This document shows, one piece after another, positions 47,501-59,500 of a DNA stretch of 64,000 nucleotides. A program made the position numbers and the translations under genes. Each line of letters begins with the position of its first letter. The stretch's first letter is position 1. The notes below the pieces were generated by a model. It was given only the letters and a program-made list of their open reading frames with translations. It was not told where the DNA came from and did not search any database. The stretch comes from Protonemura montana (lineage: Eukaryota; Arthropoda; Insecta; Plecoptera; Nemouridae), in the NCBI GenBank assembly GCA_947568835.1, contig OX387606.1, positions 19,129,940-19,193,939 of the forward strand, written 5' to 3'.

Positions 47501-50500
47501 CCTTTGCGCCTGCCAATCCGAACAATTCCAGAGATTCGTCGTCGTTCGATGCTAGTTTAGAGTAATTCGACACAGCAATACAGATGGGCCAAGGCCGACA
47601 TTGTGAAGCTGGTATTCGAATAAGTTTCTCTCTTTCCAAGTTGTAATGGCTTTTGAAAGTTTTATTTGACTTACTGTCCCCTTCGCGATACTGGACGATG
47701 TACTTGGTGACTTCGCTACCGTCGCTCAACTGGTGTTGCCACTGGATATTAACAGATCTGCTGCTAATCATCACCGACTCCAAGCGGTTCGGATTCTGAG
47801 GAGGCTCTGAAAGTTTAAGATAAAACCTCTCAACAAACTTTTCGTCGCAAAAATCCTTTTTCAACAGATTTGCGATTTCAATCTAAAAATTACCTTGCAC
47901 TAGAAGTTGCACCAGCTGTTGGTCTCTGCCGTAGAGGTTATTGGCTTGACAGAAGTACGTGCCAGTGTCTCCAGCTTCCGCTCCAGCCAACTGCAGTTCG
48001 GCGCTAACGCCTTCAGGAGTCAAATCTTGCTTCACCGAAACCCTGTTGACCATTATACAAGAATTTATTTTGTATTCTGTGAGATGCAACATTATGTATG
48101 CATTGCACTTGCATCAACGAGCGTTTGTTGTGTAAGAATTTTATATAAAATCGGAAACATCATAAACAACAGACAGAAGTAGAATACATTATGCAAGGAG
48201 ATCTGTTCTTGTAGCTCAAACTAAAAGCACCAACAGAGCAATAAGACAACCAAGACCAGAAACACCGACAGTCTTGTGTTGTTTGTTGCAACTTGCCTGT
48301 AATTTGAGGCCGGCGTCAGCTCCAGTTTGCCGCTTCTCAGCCAGAGCACGCTGATGGGCTTGTCGCCGTTGACGTCGCAACGAAGGGTGGCGGTATCCCC
48401 TTTTTTGACAGTAACCACGCGCGACGGTGCCGAGAAGTACGGCGAGGCTGGAAGATGAGGGGGAAATTCGGGGCTTAACGAATACTTAGCAAACGTTTAA
48501 ACGGGTGTTAAAAGCAGCTTCGTACGTCACCTGGCTCTATGGTGTAAAAAAGGCACACGACAACTAGAAACAAAACTATTGGCATCCAATTGATTTTGAT
48601 TACGAATTATTCGAAGCACAAATCTCTTATTCTTTACCGTTATTTAACTCTTTCTATTGCAGTCAGTTTGATTTCAACTGCTCAAAAGTTGGGGTAGGCC
48701 TTTCCGTGAATGTTCCTTCGCTTTTTAACTAAACCTTTCTCTCCTGCCCAAGCCCCTAAACCCAGCCCATAGAACAGAAAACACGTATCTTCCACTAAAT
48801 CAATATGGTTAAGATTTTCCTTATCTCTACAGCGGCTGAAAAATATTCTAACATCATCAGAGATTCCCTCTTTAGCCCCTAAACGCAGCCCGTAAAACAT
48901 AAAACCCGGCACTTCCACCACATTTTGATACTACTAAGCTAGGGTTGATATATTGATTCCGTCCTAATTTCCCCTGTCTCTACAACAGCAGATTTTTTTT
49001 TTAATTATCAGAGTTTTACTTCGTTAGCCCCTGGACGCAGCCCGTAGTGCAATTGCGGCACCTCCACTAAATATTAAATTGCTCGCAAAATTGACGCAGG
49101 GTTCGTAAATTTCCGTTTAAGAGAATCCGAGGACATTTGGCCGCATATCGAACTGACCACTAGACACAATTTATAATGGAAACACGATAGTATTTTCATC
49201 ACATCTAGAAAATGCAATTACCACACGTCACCACAGCAAGTATAGATTTTCATGGAAAATTTCAGATTAAAATTAGCTGCCATATATCTATAATGTTAAC
49301 ATGAAAATGAAGTAAAAATGATCAACCACCCTTGAATCCTTCACTAATTAATATATTTATAAAATACAACGCATATTTGGTTAAGCATTGATACACGATC
49401 ATGAAGCAGCTTATTGCTACAACGATCAAACTGACACTTTATTAATGTAAATAAATCGTGTATTATATTGGTCGTAAGTACTTACAGTTGACTTTGAGCT
49501 GGATCACCTTGCCGATCCCGGTGCCGATTCCGTTGTTGGCCTGGCAAAGGTAGAAACCCTCGCGGTCTTCCTTGACGTTCTGCAGTAGCAGCGATCCGTT
49601 GCTCAGCAGCTTCGTGTAGATTCGCTCCCGGATTTCCTCATAGTCTCCGGATTTGCTCCCTACATAATTGCACAGAATGAGCCCAAGCACTGCAAGCGCT
49701 ACCTACCCGATAAATTATTCGTGAGGTGGGGAAATGGACTTTTCTACCTGCAGCCTTCTTCCAAGTGACCGTCGGCTGCGGCACTCCTTGTGCCTGGCAA
49801 TGGAGGAGCACGTGACGGTTTCGTTCGACGCTAACGTCTCGGGGTTCGACGACCCAACGGGGAGGCACTGTACAGAAAAGCGGTGTCCTTCTACAAGTCT
49901 GTCAAGAACCAAACAGGGCGAAGGGTTTGACCAAAATAAAGATGCCTTTTGCATCAGTCAACCAATTAAAAGGTGCGCTAGAATAATATTTGTGCGATAC
50001 ATTTTTGGCTTGTAGGGCAATGAAAAAAATATTTTATGTGTGCGTGAACGGTCAGAAAACAAAGTTAACTCTGGACATCATATTTGTAACCAGATGGCGA
50101 TGTTGTTTAACCATACAAAATTAATTGGAAAACGGGGATATTTACATTAGTGGTCGCTTCCAACATGGTGTTCAAATATGTACATAGAGACAGATGGAAC
50201 TACTGTACGTAATCACGCTGTAAGCAAAAACTCTGAATTATATAAATGAATGGGGTAAAAATATTTAAAAAATTAAATCTAGTGAGTAATATTACATGGT
50301 TTAGCTAACTACGTTTTTTTGGGGTGTTTGTAAGTGGGAAAGAAGAGTTGAGAGAGTGAAATGTTTAAGTTATGTGATAGTGGGAGGTACACAGCAAGAA
50401 GCAGGCAGGTTGCAGAAAAGTTTGAAAAGTAAGTAGAACAAAAATAGGTGCAAAAATTACCTTTTTTAACTCGCAATCGACCGAAATACAGTAAAATTAT

Positions 50501-53500
50501 CTCACAGGTGCCAAAGCAACGAAAACTTTTAAACACACATACGTAACTCGGGCTGCGTTTGGAAAAGTCATCTGCTACCGCGACAGATTTTTGGAGAGCA
50601 TTGTGTCTTAAAATTCGAGATCCAAGAACTTCTAACGCCTCACGAGGGCCCAACAATCTGCCATCAGTTTAACACGAATTAAAATATCACTACCTTGCTT
50701 TAAGTGTCAACTATGACCGAATCTAAAAACACACAACTTTATCAGTCCGGTATATAGACTCCTTTATGGCTACTTGGCTTTCCATAATTCAAAAAATAAA
50801 GCTAAAAAACCGTTAGTTCCTGTCCTACTGTCATATAAACGTGGTGTTTAGCCCCTAATGTGGCCATTGACCCCAAAGCAGCCGATGACTTTCCCGACGG
50901 CGAGGCCATAGTGTGTCCACGGTACCTTTCACCTGGAGCTTAGCGGTGAGGCGTACCTCTGCCGCTGGGTTAGCGGCGACGCAAGTGTAATCGCCCGAGT
51001 GGGCCGAGGCAAGACTAGAAATGCTCAGCAGGCTAGAATAAAGATCAAGAGCGGACACGTTTGCGCCCAGCGCGTGGCCCATCGGCTGGCCATCCTTCAG
51101 CCAGGTGATTGAGATGGGGGGATCGCCCCTGCTGACACCACACACCGTTCGCGTTCGCATGCCTTCAGAAAGCCCCTCTTGGAAGGAAAAAGGCTCAATT
51201 ATAGGAGGAACTGGAAAGAATTCAAAAAGAGAGAAGAATGTACAAACACGAGAGATAGATCGTAAGAGAGTTTTAAGAGTAATTTATAATATAAATGTAT
51301 ATTATAAATGTAATATAATAAAAAAACACTAGAGATAACAAGAAAGAGAGAGAGAAAAAAAGCAAGGCGTATTGTAGCTGGTGTAAGTTTGATTCTTTTT
51401 TGGTGTTAGTTTTTGGAGGCTATTTTTACCGTTGACCACGAGCTGCTGCGAGTGCGCGACTTCTGCCGCCGAGTTACGAGCTACACATGAATAGTTTCCG
51501 TTGTGATCTGGAGATAAACTTTCAATCAAGAGAATGCTATTGAATTGATCGACTTGAGTGATGGCGACGCGATGGGCGGGGTCCAGCGAGCGTCCGTCCT
51601 TGAGCCAGGTCATCGAGAGGGGCAGATCGCCCTTGGTCACCGAGCATGTCAGACTCGCACGCTCCCCCACGTGCTGGGTTCGGGTCGGAGAGAACGGGTT
51701 TAATTTGGGGGGAACTGAAACGCACAAGAACAGTGTCACAAGACAGCAAGGCTGGCTGAAGATGGAGTAGTTGTTGAGTTTTATGCGGATACGAAGTCGG
51801 CTGAGACAGACAGCCAACAAGGAGTAGGACACGAGTGAAATATCAGGGAAATTTTAAAGTTCGTTCGGAAAGGCGAGCTCTTTTTCTCTCTCTGTTACTA
51901 TGCTGTACCATACATGTTTTTAACTTTGTTAGGCAAAGTAATGCACTCATTTGGTTAATTTATATAATTTTCCTATTTTCATTTTCATTTTCATTTTCAT
52001 TGTCATATTCATATTTTACTTTAAATGCTATGTACACAAAAACGTTGATTCATATTTTTTGAATTGTTTTTCATAAATAATGAAAAGAAAGAGTTTCCAT
52101 TACGTGAAACGTATAATCTACTATTGTAACCAGATTTAATTTCAAACATGGTGCATATCCCACCCTCTGCCGGGCATGAACCAATCGTTACTCTAGCCCA
52201 AGCTTTCCAAGAAAGCGTTGATTTTTGAAAGCGTTACGAACCTATGACGGCGACCTCTCCGCTGCGCCTGGCACTGTGCCCCTGTTTGTTTCTTGCCGAA
52301 CACGTGTAGACCCCAGCATCAGTCGCTTTCTGTACCGGACTGATGGTTAAGGTGCCATCGGCAAGCACCTTCTGGCGGAGATCATCTGGAAGCTCGCGAC
52401 CACCTGCAGATCACGTGGCACGTACATTCATACTGGTTTTGGGACGTTTTGTTGCGGGCAAGCGATCACTTCGAGAGTAGCCGGCACTTCACGTTTAGTA
52501 TATTTTAGTGTAATTTTAAGGCTGTTTTACAAAAATAAAGGAGGGAACTTCGATATCAGTTAAACTCCGGGAAAGTTTTTCGTGTTTTATGATCATTTAT
52601 AGGTTACTAGCTATGAGACCGGCTTATCTCTTTCATAGCCCTTAACCTATCAGTCAGTAAAATTAGAAGAATTTAAATTGACTCTCTTGTGATCAATAAG
52701 AATTTAGGCTACCTTTTACCTTTTGAATCACAAAGTTGCGCTAGTTTAAAAAATATAAAATGTGTTTGGTCACTTAATTGCTCCAGTTCATTATGACAGG
52801 TTAAAAAATTACCTTCACTAAATAAATGTTTACCACACAACTAGCAATTTTTTAAATATTTTCCCCACACATTCTCCAGCCTCCGCTTCAAGGCAGTTTA
52901 ATATTACTATGTTTCCTTCTAGCTGTATTATTTTTTATTAGAAAATATTTATCTCCGTTTTTCTTTCTTTTCTTATAACTGTCTTCAGTGAAAAGGTGTA
53001 TTTGATTTTCTATTGCGTCCACGTCAAGTCGATACAACATTTTATCGACAGCTCGATGAGGGTATGCCGCTGGCAGCTTCATTTAGACCAATTTATTGAG
53101 CGATCTCGGCACTCACTTCTCTCCCAGCGAATCTCTTCTATCGGAAAACCAGCGACAGGACACTTTAGCTGCAGCTCCTCGCCAGCAACGGCCGTCACCT
53201 TGGGTATCAGTCGAATGTAGGGCGACCCTAAATCACAGGACAAAGTCGTTAATCACGTGGGTCTACAAGGTGAAATTAAATCAGTCCCAATGGAGGTGTG
53301 AAGAGAGTCGAATGTGAAATAGAATGCGTTCCATGATTGGAGGCGTCGGGATCTTCATTTGAACAGAAACGAACTCTTGAAACCGTTGTGAAGATAAAGG
53401 TATTGCAGCCTAATTTACTAAAAATGAAGAAAAAGCGTATCTTCCAACTAAAAAAAAAATTAAAAATACGTGTTAAAATTTATGCTACAAAAGCTTTTAG

Positions 53501-56500
53501 TTTATCAGTGAAATTTATGCAAATTTTGCCTCAATTACGCGGACTGGCACTTTGCATATTTTTTTAAAGGGATAAAAATCTGATTCAATATTACTTGTCA
53601 GGACTTGAAAGGCCATGATGTATGACCAAAAAAAGAGACTGTACTATTTTTTTTTTTCAAAGCTCTATGCAGATTAAACAATGAACTATTTTACAGCAAG
53701 CGAAGTACTGGATAGCCCGAGAACTCCGTAACACACAGGTTATGCTACCCCACGACTCGTTCCGGAGGTCGATCCACCTGATTGGTCACCATCTCTTGAG
53801 GTGACACACCAATAAATGGTTCAACTGTCACGGACAAGATTTCGACATTATCGTTCTAGGTTCAAGAACGCTTTACTTAGCTAAAGAAAGTCTCATTTTC
53901 TAGAGTGGTTTGCGAATTACACGCGTCTCCAAGACCGTGTCGATGAACTAACTGCATTAAATTCCCCTCAAAATTACCCAAATTGGTCGCCATGCTCGAA
54001 AACTTAATATACTGTTACCATAGATCACAACACAAAAGTGTTATCACAATCATTTGAACTTTTAAGTGGTTACCGTAAACGTTGAGCCTAGCCGAGTGTG
54101 CCGTACGACCTGCACGGTTGTCAGCCACGCACGCGTACTCGCCCCCGTCCTCCACGGTCACGTGGCTTACGTTCACGTGGCTGATCACGTCGCCGTGCAC
54201 GGTAACATACTGACCAATCACGAATCTGTGAAGACATGACGCAAGACTGTAGTACTTCTAGAAGAATTGTCACCGCTCAAAATGGCCTAGCGACGCTAAC
54301 CCATAAGACATGATAGGTTATTGTTGCAAGATGGCCGGCTGTCGGCCATTTTTATTGCTCGTTCTTATCTTGAAAGAACTGTACGAGTAGTACTATCTAA
54401 ACTAGTCTTTGCTGGTCCAAGTAAATAAAATAAAAAATCACAAACTCACAAACGCACACAAAAGTATTGAATATACAGGGAAATTTTGCTTCTACTACGG
54501 GAAGCATGAATAAAAGATTGTAAAGATTGAAAAATATATTGGAAACAGTTCTGCAACCTGCTCTTATTTTTTAATTGTAGAAGACAATTCTTCCGACATG
54601 GATGTTGATGAGGCAAGTTTGCAAAATCTCAATCGGTGAGTTTTCTAGAGGCTTGACATTTTGTCATTTGTAAACATTGTGTAAAAATGCCGCATTTTTC
54701 TACAACTTTCCACAAAAAAAAACGCATATTCGTTTTAAAAAGCTTTCAAGTTATTGGTCCCAAATCATTCTTTTTTCACGAATCGGCGGAGATTTTTTCC
54801 ATATTCCTCCGGGTATGCCAGACGAAGCGAGGACAGGAAGTGAAGGAGATAGAGAGCACGTCTTTGACATGTCGTCAGTCATTTTACATCGTTCACCTAT
54901 ACGTGTGCAGAGTCGCGCTGCCCCGGACCGCTGGGATGACAAGGGATAGACTGGGATAACGGGATGGCTGGAGGCTGACAATGTGCACGTCGCTAATGCA
55001 CTGTCGTCCTTGCCCCGTCGACAATTTCGGGAATTGACATTTCGTAAAGAGCGACCGGAAAGATTTATTATTTACATATATGGCGAGTTACGAAAAGAAA
55101 TATGGAGACGGCCATGCATTCACTGAAAGTCCCTACCTTCTTCGAGAACTATTGTTGGCGAACGCGATCAGCGAACAGTTGATCGATTTTGGGAGACCAG
55201 CGGTCATCGATTTTGAGCCTGGCATTACATTTTATTTGATTCGCGGTGATGGCGCACAATGTATGTTGTTTTAGTCCGGCTTGATTTGTGATTTTGTCCG
55301 GGACACGGCATGCAGCAGCCATTGATTGCAAATTGATACGACCAACACATTCTACGGCGCTGTGCGAAATTGGAATGCCTTCGCGTATAAAGAATTTGTT
55401 CAAACAGTTGGTTTTCGTTTGACTTTCAAATAAATTATTTTTTACAGAAACAAAAAAAAAAGATCAAAGCAACATTAAAGCACAGTTTTTCCAGCAAAAA
55501 CAAGTTGGATAAATCAGTACGCGTTTCAGCTTGAGCTGGATTTATGAGGCACTTCTATTAAAATTATACACAATTATATTTTAAGCGACTAGCATCTCGT
55601 GTATATTACAGAAGTGGTATCCCAAACCGAATTCACGGTCCTACAAGCTGAGCACGATAGAAAGAGAACTGGAGAGAGGAGTAGCTGTGGCAACCATGCG
55701 CAACTAACATCGCAATAGAACGTACATTCTGTCAGAGAGATGTGAATAGATTCTCCCAGTTCTGGCTAGGTAACGAGACAACTATTGTGTTTCGCATTAT
55801 TCTTCATATCAGTGGAGCTTGCAGATTGAATTCGACCATCCGTAAACAGAGATATTTTATGCTACACGTCATTCGCTAACATCCTTTCAATTTTCAATTC
55901 AATACGTTACTCGCGATGTCGTCCCTCTTTCTTCCAGATTATTCGTGTGTAGCATGCTGCTGATGAATTCAGGTGGCTGCAGAATGAATGGTGCAGCTGA
56001 ACATTTTATTTGACACAAAAAGTACTTGTACCTCGACGGTTGAAACATCCAGACTAAATTATATATGAAAAGAATGTTTCACACAAAAGAAGGAATCTTC
56101 TTTTTGTGCTACCGAATATTTTTAGTGCACACAATCTCGCTTTATATCTAGCGCAAATTCTTTCAAAGAATAGTCAACATCCCAGGACTGGGCCATCGAG
56201 TCAAGTTAATCGCTGTCTCTTGAGTTTTGATACAATTGAAGTCACGTTGTGAAATTGCAAACTAGCGGTCAACCAAACTAATAGGCTCCCGGGGAAGGTT
56301 TCTCTATAATAAGGGATGAATTCTTCACAGACCTGCCGTTGGTAGGCAGCGGGAAGCCATCCAGCATCCATCGGATCTGCGGCGTCGGGTTCCCAGCAGC
56401 ACTGCATTTTAGCGAGACCGCTGGCCCCGGCTGGAGGGTCTGCTCTATAAAGCTGTACAACAGCACGGGCGGTGCATCTACACAGGAAAACACAGTAACA

Positions 56501-59500
56501 CATCCTATTAGTGACTTAATTGGGGGGTGAGAAAGAAAAACAAATACAGATACTTATCCATAAATGGCAATCACATTTCTAAGCAGCATATTTGGAGCCG
56601 AAAAATCAGGGTTTGGTAGTGTATCTGTAATTTTTTGTACGTTAAAAGTTCTTTACTGATTTGAGAGAAGTTCTTACCTTCTTCTGATGAAAAGGTAAAG
56701 GTTTTATAATGCACGCGCATATCGCAATGTAAAACAATAGCCCTGCTTTAACCCTATTTAGTTCACGCTTTAAATTGTGATATAAAGCATTACTGGAGCC
56801 AGTTGAACCCTATTACTGAAGCAAGACGGTAATAAGATTCGTATATAGCTATACACTCCTTGTTAGGTTCGCGAGGTCTTCACGTTAAAACGCTCGCCCC
56901 ACCTCCGAAAAGTAGCTCCATTATCTCGCCTATATTGCGACTCTGGGAAAAGAGTTTTTGTCTCTTATTTCTCGTTTTACTTAATTGCGTCGCGTTATTC
57001 ACAGATGGTTGGTATTGTCTCAGCTTACTCGGGCGTACAATGTCGATCATTTCACTTATAAACTCGGCGCACGGGAATGTTTCGCTTCAACTTCGTCGGC
57101 TGCGAGTTGAATTGTAAGGCGCGCTATTTCGCTCCTCGCTCAACTCGTGGCCTGCCAATTTAAACGAAACATTACGTTGCCTGTAATTAAGTCAACGATG
57201 AAGTGCGTATCGGCAGTTCGCCGAGTTCGGGTTGCTTTATCATAAATAAGCAATTTTATCTTCGCAGTTGTGTTTCGGTATAGGTGGAGATCCTAGGAGA
57301 ATACTAGGATATAGGAGGATATAGGTGGAGGTTGGGTTCACAGCTAATAACTATTCACAAACTATCACCAATGACATCTAAATAGTTCTATTTTCTTAAA
57401 AAATATCGTTGAAAAGACATGTACTTTTAATAAACGTTCTATACATTCTATGTGTATCTACTGTAGCTGCAGCAACGATGTAATGCTCAGCCTCGGAGTT
57501 TAAAAAATATCTCCTATCGGCAATCACGATGAAAGCAAAAATGCGTTTGACTTGATCACAAAAGCCTATCGTCGTTTTACTCTGTAGAGATATTTTAATT
57601 TACTTTACGCTTGAGTGAAGCTCTCTTCGATAACGTTTTCTTTTACATGAGCTCTTTCATGACTTAAGAAAAGTCTGCACGCCTGATTAGAGATGCTCTG
57701 CAATCTCGACTCGAGACCTCCGAAGGTTGCGCCTTTCCAGACTTGAATAAATTATTATGTCGTTATTTATAATGAGATCTAGAATCTGCAAGTTTCGAGG
57801 GCACCCGCTTATTTTTATTTCAAAGTGCTGTTGATCTTTGTGGCTGAAAGGAACCAACTTAACAGTGTTTAAATAATATTTTCATTATGTTAGCCCTGAT
57901 TTTACTTTTTTTAAATAATGTTCACAGAGTTCGTAGAGAGCCTGTATAGGTAGCGCCTCGAGACCGGTGATAATTTTATTTCTACTCTTCGAAAGCACGC
58001 CTTCCTCCATTGATGAGGATAAGTGAAACCTTTGATCAGGCAGGAATCGAATTAGCATTTTGCCAGCCTGCAACGCGGACATAAAAGCTTTCTCTTCTCA
58101 TTAGACCCACGTCCCTGGAAGAGTTTCAGTTAAAGTAGTTTGCCACCAAGTTTGTTCTACCAAATCCACGCAGCCGATGAAATCAAAGAATAAAAACCGC
58201 TTCGAAAGCTGTAATCATTATCAAGGTTAGTGTTACAGAGATTTTTCTCGATTTACTCGGTGAAAGTTTCACCCTCTTAGATTCGCGCGATCGCAAACAG
58301 AAAGTAAAAGAAAGCAACCACTTCAACTAAAAACTTTCCTTTCTTGGGATCAACGTGGAAACGCCAGGTTGAAAAGCATGCAGATAATTAGATCTTCGAT
58401 TTTACTGGCAGGTGTTGTTGGTGCGTTAACTTACCTTTGAAACAAAGCGACGACGACAAGCATTCCAATTACTTGTTTACTAACGCCCCAGCCAGCCCCT
58501 CTCCTTTATTTACCAGTATTTCACTCACCCCCAAGTTGTAGTTCCGCCGATCCCTGTGCAGTCTCGCCCTCTGCCCGTCGTACTAGACACTGGTACATGC
58601 CCCGGTCTTCTCGACCGACGTTCGTCAGGAAGAGCCGATCACCTGAACTTCGTCCTGATCCTGGCAGGACCCTCCCATCCTTGTGCCAGGTGATCATCAA
58701 AGGGGTACTGCTGTGATGCGAGGTAGACGTCTCTGTGCATCGGAACTCGGCACTACCACCTGCAAAGCATGACCTTGTAGAGGAACCTTTATGTCAAAGC
58801 TAAACATATGTTTATCTTGCTGAACTCAAACTGTGCTTTTTTACTGAGAGGCAAACGATTTTAACACATTTCTAGTTCGCCTCATCACTAATACTTGCCA
58901 CTCTGACGCGGGCAGCAACTAAGTGTTTTTGAAAGTGTGGTTTGGGCGTTAGAGTGCGTGGTCACTGGATTTGAAAGCACGGGCTGGACAATTACGGATG
59001 AAAATTATTGTAAAAGCCTTTGTTATAGAGAGAGAGCTGCTCTGCATGGATACAGGGGTAAAACCAAAAGCGCTTAAAAGCAGGAAAACAATCAAATTAT
59101 TGGTGGAGGTTGGATTAGGAAATGATAAACCGGCCGACCTCCTGTAACACTCTGATCTTTCAAAGAGAACTCTGTGTCCGATGTTGCGACCAGCTAAACC
59201 AAAATGAAATCAAAAGGAAACCATCGCCTTGTCAAGGTATCTAGGGGAGAAGTCGAACTCACCTAGGTGTACGCTGAGGAGCGCCGGAGTGACCTCCACG
59301 TGGAGGGGCGTTGAGACTACCAGACGCAGTTCGGCGCTCGCCTCGCCCCCTGCGTTGGAGGCCGAGCACCGGTACATGCCCGAGTCTTCGGGGGTGACCG
59401 CCTCGATGACCAGCACCGGACCCAGGATACGTGTCCGCGGCCCCGGCACCATGGTTAGCGACTCGGAGGCACTCGATTGGAGGTCGTACCATCTGTTCGG

